Origin: Pedobacter borealis DSM 19626
GTDB lineage: Bacteria; Bacteroidota; Bacteroidia; Sphingobacteriales; Sphingobacteriaceae
Assembly (NCBI RefSeq): GCF_000708285.2
Contig: NZ_JAUG01000001.1
Span: forward strand, 62,001 to 126,000
Direction of reading: 5' to 3'
Length of the DNA: 64,000 nt
In this document: positions 16,089-26,198 of the stretch, one piece after another
How the letters are laid out: the number at the start of each line of letters is the position of its first letter
Numbering within the stretch: position 1 is the first letter of the stretch
The notes under the pieces: generated by a model
Databases searched by the model: none
What the model was told of the DNA's origin: nothing
The model's input: the letters and a program-made list of their open reading frames with translations, nothing else
Position numbers and translations under genes: made by a program

Positions 16089-18038
16089 CTAAGCCTCCGG
16101 ATTTGCCAGTTTACTATGCCTGTAACCATAGGCAAAATAAACCACGAGGCCAATTACCAGCCAGATGCCGAAGCCGATCCAGTTCGAAATACCAAGTTCG
16201 CACATCATATACAAACAGCTGATCAATCCTAAAACCGGAATTAACGACAAGTTTTTGGTAATGCAATAGTAGGTGATGACCACACAGATGATCAAGAAAA
16301 TCCACATGGGAATTTTGTGTTTAAACAACCCCCAACCGCTTTCGTATTTCTTTTCTACGGGTACTTTTGAGGCTGAAATAAACTGTTCGTAACGATCGGC
16401 CGGTAATGCACTTAAATAAGATTCTGCATCTACTTTTTCGGCCAATACAATTTGTGGCGAGGCATTTTTAACAATTTCCTCTTTAACAATTTTAAGTTCA
16501 TCGCCACTTAAAGAAGTAACAAAAGTTACCGTTTGGATTGTTTTAGGGGAATTGAAAAAGAAAGCTTTTGTTTCTTTCCCATATTTTGTGAATGCAAAAA
16601 TTATAGTCGCAATTAAAACAATAGGTACAATAAACTTACTGTTTACATAAGGTATCTTGAATTTTCCACGCTGTACATCAGGCCTGTTCTGTAACACTAA
16701 AACCCCTGCGCAAACCAGTACGAAAGCGAAAAGTGTTCCGATAGAACAAAGATCGGTAACGATAGTAAGATTCATAAACAACGATGGTACAGCTACAACA
16801 AATCCTACCACAATGGTTGCAAACGAAGGTGTTTTGTATTTAGGGTGAATTTTCGAAAAAGATTTTGGTAATAAGCCATCTCTGCTCATGCTCATCCAGA
16901 TACGGGGTTGACCCATTTGGAAAACCAAAAGCACGCTGGCCATGGCAAATACCGCACTTACGGCAATAATACCGCTCATTAATTTTAAGTTAATCTGATC
17001 AAAAACGAATGCCAACGGATCGCCAACGGCTAAGGTATCTGATTTAACAATACCAGTTAAAACCAGTGCAATAGCCACATAAAGGATAGTACATATAATA
17101 ATCGCCCACATCATTCCGCGCGGTAAATCGCGTTGTGGATTTTTACATTCTTCGGCCGTTGTAGAAATGGCATCGAAACCGATATAAGCAAAAAATACTG
17201 CCGAAACTCCCTTTAAAACTCCTGAAACACCGTTCGGAGCAAATGGATCCCAGTTTTTTGTGTCTACATAAAATATACCTACCGCTAATACCAAAAGAAT
17301 TACCGCAAGTTTAACCACCACCATCGCATTACTGGCATTGCGACTTTCTTTCATACCGCGGTAAATTAACCAGGTAATTAAAATGATAATACCTAAAGCA
17401 GGAATATCTGCAACAAGATGAAAACTACCGATTGTTGGGGCGGTAAGCCATGCGTTATTGGCCAAGGCTGTAGCCGAATCTAAATCTGCCAGGTTTTTAC
17501 CAGCCGCCAGAAGCGCTTCAGCATGTTTATGCCCGTTATAGGCACTTAAATAGTCCATTGTCATCCAGTCGGGTACATGGATGCCCTCTATGCCGAGGGG
17601 AGGTATTTTGATGGTAGAGAGTAGTCCTGTAAAGTAATCAGACCAGGATATGGCTACCGTAATATTACCGATGGAATATTCCATAATGAGCGACCAACCG
17701 ATAATCCAGGCAACCAGTTCGCCGAAAGCTACATAAGAATAAGTATAGGCACTACCCGAAACAGGTACCATTGAAGCAAACTCTGCGTAAGCAAAGGCCG
17801 CAAAACTACAGGCTACTGCCGTAAAAATAAATAAAAAGATTACCGCCGGGCCACCATCTGCACTTGCCTTGCCAATCGTACTAAAAATTCCTGCTCCAAT
17901 AATCGCTGCAATTCCAAAAGCTGTTAAATCGCGAACACCGAGTGTTTTATGTAGTGTATTTTCATGGTCGCCATAGCCTTTTGCCGCATCTTGTAATATC
18001 TTGGAAATAGATTTCTTTCTGAATAGCTTTTCGAACAT
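16089..18038 (-). CDS. APC-family amino-acid permease (cationic amino-acid transporter type)
   Basis: A 649-residue inner-membrane amino-acid transporter. The N-terminal GIAAIIGAGIFSTIG is the substrate-binding segment of APC transporters; about 12-14 membrane helices follow, with the conserved AYIGFDAISTTAEECKNPQRDLPRGM. It is longer than the usual 490 residues because of two inserted soluble loops, at about 150-205 and about 495-560. The likely class is the CAT/YfnA group; the substrate cannot be told. It resembles the second permease at 49908-51383. Confidence 0.92.
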   Translation of the reverse strand: MFEKLFRKKSISKILQDAAKGYGDHENTLHKTLGVRDLTAFGIAAIIGAGIFSTIGKASADGGPAVIFLFIFTAVACSFAAFAYAEFASMVPVSGSAYTYSYVAFGELVAWIIGWSLIMEYSIGNITVAISWSDYFTGLLSTIKIPPLGIEGIHVPDWMTMDYLSAYNGHKHAEALLAAGKNLADLDSATALANNAWLTAPTIGSFHLVADIPALGIIILITWLIYRGMKESRNASNAMVVVKLAVILLVLAVGIFYVDTKNWDPFAPNGVSGVLKGVSAVFFAYIGFDAISTTAEECKNPQRDLPRGMMWAIIICTILYVAIALVLTGIVKSDTLAVGDPLAFVFDQINLKLMSGIIAVSAVFAMASVLLVFQMGQPRIWMSMSRDGLLPKSFSKIHPKYKTPSFATIVVGFVVAVPSLFMNLTIVTDLCSIGTLFAFVLVCAGVLVLQNRPDVQRGKFKIPYVNSKFIVPIVLIATIIFAFTKYGKETKAFFFNSPKTIQTVTFVTSLSGDELKIVKEEIVKNASPQIVLAEKVDAESYLSALPADRYEQFISASKVPVEKKYESGWGLFKHKIPMWIFLIICVVITYYCITKNLSLIPVLGLISCLYMMCELGISNWIGFGIWLVIGLVVYFAYGYRHSKLANPEA

Positions 18039-18289
18039 CTTTTGTTTGCTTGTTTCCTCAAACTTATAAAAAGTTTGGTTAAAAACGTTTAAAGCAGGAT
18101 ATAATTTTTAATACACCACACTCTAGTAGGCAAAATGCCAACGAAAAGAATGGCAATTATTAGATTAAAGTAAAAAAAAGCAATTATTTGGCTTGAATAA
18201 TCCTTTGTTTGATTCGCATAATTTTAGGGTAAGTGAAACAGTTAATTTTGCTATCGATAATCAATCAGATAAATAAGAGTACTTAAATA

Positions 18290-18297
18290 TATGTTTG
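18290..18297 (+). promoter_or_regulatory. TAnnTTTG box upstream of the MFS gene
   Basis: TATGTTTG, 33 bp before the ATG at 18331. The in-frame TTG inside the box gives a false 12-codon extension of the gene. Confidence 0.5.
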
Positions 18298-18330
18298 ATT
18301 GGAATATTTATATACTATTACAGTACCAAT

Positions 18331-19548
18331 ATGAATGCAGATATAGCACAAATAAAATATATAAAAGAACGTCACCAGGGTTTGGCTACTCTACTGGCCT
18401 TTGCCTTAATTCCATTGTCGGGTTTTGCTACCGATATTTATATCCCCTCATTACCTACCATGGCTGGCGAAATGCAGGTGAGCAATGTTCAGGTTCAACT
18501 TACACTCAGCATTTTTCTAATTAGCTATGGGGTTGCACAACTTTTTATCGGTAGTGTGCTCGATAGTTTTGGCAGATATAAAATCTGTTTATACGCCTTA
18601 TTAATTTTCGCGGCGGCAAGTATAATCATTGCAACTACCCATAACATTTACCTTATTTATTTAATGCGCATTATCCATGGGCTTACTGTAGGTGCAATTG
18701 TAGTGGCAAAAAGAGCATACTTCGTCGATCTTTTTGAGGGCGATCAGCTAAAACATTACCTGAGTTTGTTTTCCATCATCTGGTCTACCGGACCCATTGT
18801 AGCACCTTTTATTGGTGGTTATCTGCAAACAGTATTTGGCTGGGAATCTAATTTCTATTTCTTGGCCGGTTTTGCACTTGTTTTTGCGGTGCTCGAGTTA
18901 TTGTTCAGTGGCGAAACCTTAAAGCATTTTACCGATTTTCAACTGAAAAATATAACAGGTATTTATATCGAAATGATTAAAACAACAAGCTTTACCTTGG
19001 GTATCGTGATGTTGGGTTTAGCTTATTGTATGGTAATGGTTTACAACATGACTGGACCATTTATCATCGAGCACCATTTTAAATTTTCTCCGGTTATTGC
19101 CGGTTATAGTTCCCTGTTTTTAGGTTTCGCCTGGATGGTAGGGGGCTTTATCGGCAAGGCCACCATTAATAGGCCCTTCTTTAAAAGATTAATGATCAAC
19201 TCGCTGTTTCAGGTAGCGTTTGTAGTTCTGATGATTATAAGCTTAAATTTTGTTTCTAATCTCTGGTCTTTAATTTTATTTGCCTTTTTAATCCATGTAG
19301 GAGCAGGCTTCACCTTCAATAATTACTTCACTTTTTGCCTGAGCAAATTCCCTAAAAATGCAGGAATTGCAGGTGGCTTAACCGGAGGGATTACCTATGT
19401 TATTGTTTCTTTTTTGAGTTATGGCATTGTAAACCTGATCCCTGCTAAAGATGAGCGTAACCTCAGTTACAGTTATCTGATCATGATCCTGTTGTCGGTT
19501 CTGGTAATGTTTGTGATTCTTAGGATTAGAAAGAAGGATGAAGCCTAA
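18331..19548 (+). CDS. MFS transporter, Bcr/CflA-like drug exporter
   Basis: A 405-residue, 12-helix major facilitator. FATDIYIPSLPTMAGEM near the N-terminus, followed by QLTLSIFLISYGVAQLFIGSVLDSFGRYK, is characteristic of the DHA1 Bcr/CflA drug-resistance group. The frame extends to a TTG at 18295, but that codon lies within a TATGTTTG promoter box, so ATG 18331 (MNADIAQIK) is preferred. It stands alone, with no regulator beside it. Confidence 0.9.
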   Translation: MNADIAQIKYIKERHQGLATLLAFALIPLSGFATDIYIPSLPTMAGEMQVSNVQVQLTLSIFLISYGVAQLFIGSVLDSFGRYKICLYALLIFAAASIIIATTHNIYLIYLMRIIHGLTVGAIVVAKRAYFVDLFEGDQLKHYLSLFSIIWSTGPIVAPFIGGYLQTVFGWESNFYFLAGFALVFAVLELLFSGETLKHFTDFQLKNITGIYIEMIKTTSFTLGIVMLGLAYCMVMVYNMTGPFIIEHHFKFSPVIAGYSSLFLGFAWMVGGFIGKATINRPFFKRLMINSLFQVAFVVLMIISLNFVSNLWSLILFAFLIHVGAGFTFNNYFTFCLSKFPKNAGIAGGLTGGITYVIVSFLSYGIVNLIPAKDERNLSYSYLIMILLSVLVMFVILRIRKKDEA

Positions 19549-20103
19549 ATAGTTACTGCGGTAGTAATTAGAAATGATTTTTTTTGAAGAGCAAAGCCTG
19601 CAACAAATGGGTGGGGTTCTGTCCTGCTGTTTGTTACAATCCTTTTTGGGAAAAAGTTGGTAAAAATAATGTATCCAATACCCAAAAGGGATTTTCACTT
19701 CCATCAGGTCTATTAACCAGGGTACAGCAGATAAAACAATGGATATGCTTACCGAAAAACATGTTAGTACGTTGAGGTTCTGGATTTTTGCTTAGTTTCC
19801 GTGCCCGCTGTGTTTCCGTGGCAAAAAATGCTTAGCAATATGCTAAGGCCAGTTGATAATTCTCCTTCGTTTTGTCACGCTGAGCGGAGTCGAAGTGCCT
19901 TTACAACGTCCATGCCGTAAAAAAAGAATTAAACTTCTGTCTTAGCGAGATGCTAAGACCAGAACTAGTATTGATCTGTGCTCATCCTTTTTATCCGTGG
20001 TTCAACAAAACAAAAAAGTCGTGGCAAAAAGCCACGACCTTTAATTTATCACTTTAAGGGGATAAAGTCTTCTACCTTCCACCTCACAACCTTCCACCTT
20101 TCC
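19549..20103. other. Gene-free stretch with several small palindromes
   Basis: No convincing gene. It contains two related palindromes, CTTAGCAATATGCTAAG (about 19830) and CTTAGCGAGATGCTAAG (about 19943), one copy of the GTCACGCTGAGCGGAGTCGA repeat (about 19875), and the M3 peptidase terminator at 20012-20038. Confidence 0.6.
20012..20038 (-). terminator. Terminator of the M3 peptidase gene
   Basis: Perfect 8-bp GC-rich stem GTCGTGGC / GCCACGAC with a 5-base loop; on the minus strand it is followed by six T residues. Confidence 0.85.
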
Positions 20104-21816
20104 TTATCCCAGTTTCTCCAGTTCTGTTTTTACAAAACTTGCCAGTTCTTTTACATATTCTGCGCTGAAATCAAATTTGATTCCTGCTGTTTCATATATT
20201 TCGTTCATTGGCTTAGTATAACCTAATGAAAGTGCCGCTAAGTATTGATTTAAAGCCTTTTCTGGATTTTCTTTATAGTTTTTCCAAACCGCAATGGCAC
20301 CTAACTGGGCAATTGCATACTCAATATAGTAAAACGGAACTTCGAATAAATGCAGTTGTTTTTGCCAGCCATTTCCAAATTGTTGTTCTAAATCTTTCCA
20401 ATCGGCAAAACCAGCGCCAAAACGGTTAAAAATCTGCTTAAAAGTTTCTTCACGGTCAGCCGCAGTATGGTTTGGGTTGGTGTAAATCCAGTGTTGAAAC
20501 TGATCAATTACAGCAACCCACGGTAAAGTTTTCAAAACATCAGCCAACTGTTCTTTTTTAGCACGGTTTAAATCTTCTTCGTTGTCGAAATAAACATCCC
20601 AGTTATCCATAGAGATGAGCTCCATACTCATAGATGCGAGTTCAGCAACTTCAGAAGGGCAATGTTTAAAGTCGTTTAATTCTAAATCTGCGGTTAAAAA
20701 AGTATGTACCGCATGGCCGCCTTCGTGAACCATTGTGGTTAAATCGCGCAACGAATTTGCCGAATTCATGAAGATAAACGGGGCTCCTGTTTCAGCCAAT
20801 GGGTAATTGTAACCACCTGGCGCTTTACCCTTTCTGCTCTCTACATCAAAAAGGTTATTGGCTTTCATGGTTGCCAATTTTGAGCCCAATTTTTCATCAA
20901 TGGCATTAAAGCAGGCAATACTTTTATCAATCAGTTCTTCGCCGTTGTTAAAAGGTTTCAAAGCTGGTTTGCCACTAATGCTTACTTCTAAATCCCAAGG
21001 CCTTAATACTTCTAGTCCTAAAGCTTCCCGGCGTTTTTCGGCCTGCTCTTTTAAAATCGGTACGATTTCTTTTTCAATAGCATTGGCAAAATCATAACAG
21101 TCTTGTGGGGTATAATCGAAACGGCCCAAAGCCTGGAACATGTAATCGCGGTAATTCTCAAAACCCGCATTTAAGGCAACCTGATTACGCAGTTTAATCA
21201 GCTCATCAAACAACACGTTTAAATCATCTTTATCAATTAAGCGGCGTTGTTGAATCGTTTTCCATGCATTTTCGCGTACCTCGCGGTTTAAATCTTTGAT
21301 AAAAATCGAGGCTTGCTCCAAAGTATATTCCTGACCATTTAGCTCAACACTCATGGCGCCTGTAATGCTCTGGTATTTTTGTTGTTTCACCTGTAATTCG
21401 GTAAACAGCTCAATATTTTCATCGCGGTAAAGCGCTAATGCTTTTTTTATCGCACGACTGTAAACGAAATATTTTTCTTTGTCCAGGTCATTCATAAAAG
21501 GACTTTCGACAAATTTTTTGTTCAATTCGTTGGCGAATGGAGAAATTTTCGGCTCTATTTCAGTTGCAAAATATTGAAATTTTTTAACCAATTCTTCATT
21601 TGCGGTATCGCAACTCATTTTAATATACCTCCAGGCAAAATCTTCTTCTAAAGCAGCTTCAAGCTCCGAACGGTCTTTTAACCAGTGTTCTAACCCAGCG
21701 GTGCTGGTTATTTCGCGGTTTTGCAGTTCGGTAAAAAGTGGTTCTAAATTTTCCCAGGTAATGTTTAGTTCCTGTGGAATGTATGTTCTAGGTTTCTTAG
21801 TTATCATAATGGTCAA
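20104..21816 (-). CDS. M3-family oligoendopeptidase (PepF-like)
   Basis: A 570-residue cytoplasmic zinc oligopeptidase. The active-site HExxH is present as HEGGH at residues 364-368, and the third zinc ligand is the glutamate of CPSEVAELASM about 25 residues later. The helical N-terminal half and the length fit the PepF/M3B group, which degrades short peptides. No signal peptide. An alternative start is the Met four codons in. A GC-rich terminator follows 66 bp after the stop. Confidence 0.93.
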   Translation of the reverse strand: MTIMITKKPRTYIPQELNITWENLEPLFTELQNREITSTAGLEHWLKDRSELEAALEEDFAWRYIKMSCDTANEELVKKFQYFATEIEPKISPFANELNKKFVESPFMNDLDKEKYFVYSRAIKKALALYRDENIELFTELQVKQQKYQSITGAMSVELNGQEYTLEQASIFIKDLNREVRENAWKTIQQRRLIDKDDLNVLFDELIKLRNQVALNAGFENYRDYMFQALGRFDYTPQDCYDFANAIEKEIVPILKEQAEKRREALGLEVLRPWDLEVSISGKPALKPFNNGEELIDKSIACFNAIDEKLGSKLATMKANNLFDVESRKGKAPGGYNYPLAETGAPFIFMNSANSLRDLTTMVHEGGHAVHTFLTADLELNDFKHCPSEVAELASMSMELISMDNWDVYFDNEEDLNRAKKEQLADVLKTLPWVAVIDQFQHWIYTNPNHTAADREETFKQIFNRFGAGFADWKDLEQQFGNGWQKQLHLFEVPFYYIEYAIAQLGAIAVWKNYKENPEKALNQYLAALSLGYTKPMNEIYETAGIKFDFSAEYVKELASFVKTELEKLG

Positions 21817-21904
21817 TTATTGAATTAGAGAATGATTGAAGGAGTGAATGGCTTACGGCGCAATGTTATATGCTCTCATTCAAAATTCAATCATTCGTTC
21901 ATTT

Positions 21905-22762
21905 TTATTTATGTCTCAAATACGCATCTATTAAAAAGCATATCGCAAATACTACCGATGCATAACCATTTAAGGTTTGAAACGCCCTGTTCACTTTGCT
22001 GATATCATTTGGTTTTACCAGTAAGTGCTGATAAATCAACATCGAACAGAAAAACACAATACCTACGTAATAAACCCAGCTAAAGGAGGTAAAAAACACA
22101 GGCAAAATAACACAGGTAGCAGAGAGTATATGCAACAGCACCGAAACATTCAAAGCATTTTTAATGCCAAGTGCCGATGGGATGGAATGTAATTTCTCTT
22201 CCCGGTCAAATTCTTCGTCCTGTAATGCGTATATAATATCAAATCCACTTACCCAGAACAATACGGTTAAGGAGTAAAGCACAGGAACCAAGGCAAAATG
22301 TCCGGTTACGGCAATGTAAGCGCCGATAGGAGCAAGCGCCAGGCCTAAGCCCAATACCAAATGACAAAGCGCCGTAAATCTTTTGGTGTAGCTATAAAAC
22401 AAAACTACAAACAAAGCTACTGGCGACAGATAGAAACAAAGCGGATTGATAAAGTAAGTGGTAATGGCGAAAAGTACACAATTGGCGATTACGAAAATCA
22501 GCGCTTCGTTTGCCGAAACTTTACCCGCAGGGATATCGCGCATTTTGGTGCGTGGATTTTTTGCATCAATATTTCTGTCCAGATACCGGTTAAAAGCCAT
22601 AGCCGAGTTTCTGGCAAAAACCATACAAAGCAAAACTAAAATCAGTTTATACCAGGAAAATGGGTTTTCTGTTGTAGTTACGCCCAAAAAGAAACCAATC
22701 ATGGCAAATGGTAGCGCAAAAACAGAGTGGGCGAATAATACGAGTGAAAAGTATTTTTTCAT
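21905..22762 (-). CDS. UbiA-family prenyltransferase
   Basis: A 285-residue membrane prenyltransferase with about 8-9 helices. Both Asp-rich motifs are present: NRYLDRNID (N58, D62, D66) and [15 protein letters not shown], which bind the prenyl diphosphate through magnesium. It matches the 4-hydroxybenzoate polyprenyltransferase-like branch found in menaquinone producers. The start is ATG 22762 ([10 protein letters not shown]); a 31-codon upstream extension is unlike the family and is rejected. The menaquinone methyltransferase gene ubiE lies 0.9 kb away, which supports a quinone role. Confidence 0.9.
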   Translation of the reverse strand: MKKYFSLVLFAHSVFALPFAMIGFFLGVTTTENPFSWYKLILVLLCMVFARNSAMAFNRYLDRNIDAKNPRTKMRDIPAGKVSANEALIFVIANCVLFAITTYFINPLCFYLSPVALFVVLFYSYTKRFTALCHLVLGLGLALAPIGAYIAVTGHFALVPVLYSLTVLFWVSGFDIIYALQDEEFDREEKLHSIPSALGIKNALNVSVLLHILSATCVILPVFFTSFSWVYYVGIVFFCSMLIYQHLLVKPNDISKVNRAFQTLNGYASVVFAICFLIDAYLRHK

Positions 22763-22872
22763 TTTTTTTTTAGAACTGATTAATTTCCCGCAGGGGATGA
22801 TTACACAGATTATTTGATTACACAGATTTTTAATGTTAAACTGAAAATTGTGCACCGCGAACCGAAAACCAT

Positions 22873-23496
22873 TTAAAACTTCTTATAATCCGTTGGCACA
22901 ACAAAATCTTTATTCACCTCATAAATGAAATTCAGCACTTCATCTTTTCCTGTTCCTTTTTCGGCAGAGGAAATAAAGGTGGCAGGGATCTCTTCGAAAA
23001 ACTCACCTAATTTTTTCTTAAAGGCAGCTACATTTTTCTGGGTGGTTGTCATGCCCTGTTTATCAGCCTTGGTAAAAATTAGCGAAAAAGGTATCTGTTT
23101 TTCACCTAACCAATAGCAAAATTCTATATCAATTCCCTGTGGCTCTAACCGGCTGTCTATCAAAACAAAAACGCATTGTAAACTTTCTCTTTTGGTTATA
23201 TAGGCGCGGATAAATTTCTCCCATTTCTCTCTGCTGGTTTTAGAAACCTTGGCATAGCCATACCCCGGTAAATCGACAATGTACCAGGCTTCGTTAATCA
23301 GAAAGTGATTAATTAACTGCGTTTTTCCCGGGCGTTGAGAGGTTTTGGCTAATCCATGTTGATTAACCAACATGTTGATTAATGAAGATTTACCCACGTT
23401 AGAGCGGCCAATAAATGCATATTCGGGCATAGTTGGTGCTGGTAGTGCCGAAATCTGGGTGTTGCTGCAAACAAATGTTGCCGTTTTGATAATCAT
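22873..23496 (-). CDS. engB: Ribosome biogenesis GTPase EngB/YsxC
   Basis: A 207-residue TRAFAC GTPase needed for large-subunit ribosome assembly. G1 is GRSNVGKSS (residues 30-38), G3 is DLPGYG, G4 is TKAD, and the G5 region SSAEKGTGKDE follows. Length and order match EngB. A TACCTTTG box ends only 4 bp before the ATG, which would give an almost leaderless transcript. It is divergent from ubiE. Confidence 0.96.
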   Translation of the reverse strand: MIIKTATFVCSNTQISALPAPTMPEYAFIGRSNVGKSSLINMLVNQHGLAKTSQRPGKTQLINHFLINEAWYIVDLPGYGYAKVSKTSREKWEKFIRAYITKRESLQCVFVLIDSRLEPQGIDIEFCYWLGEKQIPFSLIFTKADKQGMTTTQKNVAAFKKKLGEFFEEIPATFISSAEKGTGKDEVLNFIYEVNKDFVVPTDYKKF

Positions 23497-23500
23497 AATG

Positions 23501-23508
23501 CAAAGGTA
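23501..23508 (-). promoter_or_regulatory. TAnnTTTG box adjacent to the engB start
   Basis: TACCTTTG on the minus strand, separated by only 4 bp from the engB ATG. Confidence 0.55.
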
Positions 23509-23514
23509 GGGTTT

Positions 23515-23640
23515 TGAGTCCGAAGTCGGAAGTCGGAAGTCGGAAGTTCAAATTGATAATTTTTAAATATGATTTTTGACACTGCGCTGAATACTTTGCG
23601 CCAAAGACTTCGGACTCCGGACTAAAGACTCCCGACTTTT
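23515..23640. repeat. Tandem GAAGTCG-type simple repeat in the engB-ubiE spacer
   Basis: Four near-tandem copies of a CGGAAGT-type heptamer lie at about 23517-23550, and related opposite-strand words (GACTTCGGACTCCGGACT) at about 23606-23628. Similar words occur near 34670 and 44915, always between genes. Confidence 0.5.
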
Positions 23641-23643
23641 ATC

Positions 23644-23651
23644 TATCTTTG
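23644..23651 (+). promoter_or_regulatory. TAnnTTTG box upstream of ubiE
   Basis: TATCTTTG, 9 bp before ATG 23661. Its TTG is in frame and creates a false four-codon extension. Confidence 0.55.
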
Positions 23652-23660
23652 CCCCATATC

Positions 23661-24392
23661 ATGAATCAGAATATCACCCCATACCAAGTAGAAGATGCAA
23701 CTAAAAAGGAGCAGGTTGCAACCATGTTTAATAACATTTCGGGTACTTACGATTTTTTAAACCATTTTCTTTCTCTAGGGATAGATGTATTATGGCGTAA
23801 GAAAGCCATTAAAGAACTGGTTTCCATCCACCCGAGAACTTTGCTTGATGTGGCTACAGGAACCGGCGATTTTGCCTTTGAAGCCATTAAAAAGCTTCAT
23901 CCCGAAAAGGTAATTGGTGTTGATATTTCTGAAGGTATGTTAGAAGTAGCCAAGAAGAAAATTAACGAGCGTAGTTTAAATGAAGTTTTTGCCGTTCAGG
24001 TAGGCGATTCTGAAGGTCTGCATTTCGAAAATGATACTTTTGATGCGATTACCTGCGCCTATGGTGTGCGTAATTTCGAAAACCTCGAAAAAGGATTAAC
24101 CGATATGTACAGGGTATTAAAGCCCAATGGGAAAATGGTGATACTGGAATTTTCGAAACCAAAGATTTTTCCGGTAAAACAATTGTATAGTTTTTATTTT
24201 AAACAGGTAACGCCTTTCTTTGGAAAACTATTTTCTAAAGACCACAGAGCTTATACCTATTTGCCAGAATCGGTAGCAGCTTTTCCTGACGGAGAAGATT
24301 TTACCAGTCTGATGGAAAAAGTTGGCTTTAAAAGTACCAAACAAAGCATTTTAACGTTTGGAATTAGTTCGATATATGTAGGAACCAAATGA
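23661..24392 (+). CDS. ubiE: Demethylmenaquinone methyltransferase UbiE/MenG
   Basis: A 243-residue class I SAM methyltransferase that performs the last step of menaquinone synthesis. Motif I is LLDVATGTGDFA, motif II includes VIGVDISEGMLEVAKKK, then DAITCAYGVRNFENLEKGL and LKPNGKMVILEFSKP, all typical of UbiE. The start is ATG 23661 (MNQNITPYQ), because the TTG four codons earlier is part of a promoter box. Its stop overlaps the next gene's start (ATGA). Confidence 0.95.
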   Translation: MNQNITPYQVEDATKKEQVATMFNNISGTYDFLNHFLSLGIDVLWRKKAIKELVSIHPRTLLDVATGTGDFAFEAIKKLHPEKVIGVDISEGMLEVAKKKINERSLNEVFAVQVGDSEGLHFENDTFDAITCAYGVRNFENLEKGLTDMYRVLKPNGKMVILEFSKPKIFPVKQLYSFYFKQVTPFFGKLFSKDHRAYTYLPESVAAFPDGEDFTSLMEKVGFKSTKQSILTFGISSIYVGTK

Positions 24393-25186
24393 TCAGAAAA
24401 TTAAGCCTCATTCTTTCACTTTTTATTATTTCTACAACCACCTTTGCTCAAAACTGGGGTGGTGGAATAGACGATGAAGATTGGAGTTTTGGTTTTAATT
24501 TCCAGTATATCTCAGCCGAATACAAAATTCTTAAAAAGCAAAATTGGCGATCGCCTTTTTATGAGGTGCCAAATTCCCCGGATCCTTCTTACGATCCAAA
24601 CTCGGGCATTCCGGTTACCTCAACATTAAATTCTATTTCAAGCCCACCGTCGCAAGGTTTTGGGTTGGGTTTTGTAATGAATAGAATGATCTCTGATAAC
24701 TTCGATATCAGGGCAACGCCGTCCCTTATTTTTAGTGATAGGATAGTAACTTACGAGTATGAACCTATGGCGCCGATCAACGTAGGCAATGGGCAAACGA
24801 AAAACTTTCAAACCGTGGTTGAAAGAAAAGTTCAGGCAACCATGTTCGAATTTCCATTAGGCCTAAAGGTGAAGTCGAACCGGATGAATAATTTTAGGGT
24901 ATATTGGTTGGGCGGCGCTAAATATTCAATAGATATAGCTTCGAAAAAGAAAACTTTCGATGAAGGCGAAACACCTGTAAATAAGTTTTTAAAAAATCAA
25001 AGAAATTACCTGTCGTACGAAACAGGTATTGGTTTCGATATTTACTTTGAGTATTTTAAAATGTCGCCCGAAATAAAACTCTCCTATTCGACCAACGATT
25101 TGCTTCAGCACGACAATACGGTTTATGCCAATCCAATAGATAAGTTGAAATTACGTCAATTAACATTCAGTTTGATTTTTCAATAG
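24389..25186 (+). CDS. porT: PorT-like outer-membrane protein (type IX secretion)
   Basis: A 265-residue outer-membrane beta-barrel protein with a signal peptide at 1-20 (ends TTTFAQ). It has strands of the PorT family (SQGFGLGFVMNRMISDNFDIRATPSLIFS, MFEFPLGLKVKS, MSPEIKLSYSTNDLL) and ends in the aromatic LTFSLIFQ. PorT/SprT is required for type IX secretion. The ubiE-porT arrangement, here with a 4-bp overlap, is also known from other Bacteroidota, which supports the call. Confidence 0.85.
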   Translation: MIRKLSLILSLFIISTTTFAQNWGGGIDDEDWSFGFNFQYISAEYKILKKQNWRSPFYEVPNSPDPSYDPNSGIPVTSTLNSISSPPSQGFGLGFVMNRMISDNFDIRATPSLIFSDRIVTYEYEPMAPINVGNGQTKNFQTVVERKVQATMFEFPLGLKVKSNRMNNFRVYWLGGAKYSIDIASKKKTFDEGETPVNKFLKNQRNYLSYETGIGFDIYFEYFKMSPEIKLSYSTNDLLQHDNTVYANPIDKLKLRQLTFSLIFQ

Positions 25187-25206
25187 TCCTGCAATCCAAA
25201 AAAACT

Positions 25207-25214
25207 TACCTTTG
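25207..25214 (+). promoter_or_regulatory. TAnnTTTG box upstream of the SDR gene
   Basis: TACCTTTG, 61 bp before the SDR start codon. Confidence 0.4.
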
Positions 25215-25275
25215 TTGGTGTAGGTAAATCAAAGATGGTATCTTAAAGAATTACCGAGACTTAAAAATCATAAAA

Positions 25276-26034
25276 ATGTCTAAAATCGTATTAATTACAG
25301 GCGCAACTTCTGGTATTGGCGAAGCTTGTGCACATACATTTGCCCAGCAAGGTTACAATCTGGTGTTATTGGCCCGCAGAGAAGATCGGTTGGCAAAAAT
25401 TGCCCATCATTTAGAAGACAAGTATGCCATTACCATCAAACAGGTTTTTGCTGATGTTCGCGATAAAGAAAGTCTTACCGCTGCTTTAGAAGTTTTGCCG
25501 GCAGAATGGAAAAAGGTTAATGTTTTGATTAACAATGCGGGCTTAAGCCAGGGTTTAGATCCGATTGATAAAGGCGATACCAACGATTGGGACACCATGA
25601 TTGATACGAATGTAAAGGGTTTGCTTTATGTAACCAAAATTGTTTCCAACTGGATGATACCAAACCAGTCCGGCCATATTATTAACATTGGTTCCATTGC
25701 CGGAAAGGAAGTTTATCCAAATGGAAACGTATATTGTGCCAGCAAACATGCTGTTGATGCTTTGAGTAAAGGCATGCGCATCGATTTACTGCCCCATGGC
25801 ATAAAGGTTACCGAAATTAATCCGGGCATGGTAGAAACCGAATTTTCGGTGGTGCGCTTTAAAGGTGATGAAGACCGGGCAAAAAAGGTATATGAAAACC
25901 TGGAGCCGTTAATTGCCGACGATATTGCAGATGCCATTTGGTATGTAGTAAGCAGGCCAAGACATGTTAACATTAATGACATGCTGATTATGCCTACCGC
26001 ACAGGCTACAGCAACAATTATAAACAGAAGTTAA
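25276..26034 (+). CDS. Short-chain dehydrogenase/reductase (YdfG-like)
   Basis: A 252-residue NAD(P)-dependent SDR. The cofactor-binding TGATSGIG lies near the N-terminus, followed by ADVRD, NNAGLSQG, the catalytic serine in NIGSIAGKE, and the YCASK catalytic Tyr-Lys. It is closest to the YdfG group (3-hydroxy acid and serine dehydrogenases), but the substrate is not determined. It is followed by yqeY 164 bp later. Confidence 0.92.
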   Translation: MSKIVLITGATSGIGEACAHTFAQQGYNLVLLARREDRLAKIAHHLEDKYAITIKQVFADVRDKESLTAALEVLPAEWKKVNVLINNAGLSQGLDPIDKGDTNDWDTMIDTNVKGLLYVTKIVSNWMIPNQSGHIINIGSIAGKEVYPNGNVYCASKHAVDALSKGMRIDLLPHGIKVTEINPGMVETEFSVVRFKGDEDRAKKVYENLEPLIADDIADAIWYVVSRPRHVNINDMLIMPTAQATATIINRS

Positions 26035-26198
26035 CTGTTTAAATTGTTTAAACTGGTTAACTGTTGTGAACAGCAATGGCATTTAACCGATTAAGGGAGG
26101 AAGGATATGAGCTATTAACCATGGACCATCAGCCAGAACAATTAACCGATTTAAACAGTTTACCGATTAACCTTATAACCATTAACCAATTAAAAGAA

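Noticed and set aside
19584..19775. 63-codon ORF in the gap after the MFS gene
   Set aside because: No upstream signals, odd Cys/Trp-rich composition, no recognisable pattern.
26076..26198. 41-codon N-terminal extension of the YqeY protein
   Set aside because: Encoded by TTAACCGATTAA-like low-complexity sequence and unlike the family; start moved to 26199.
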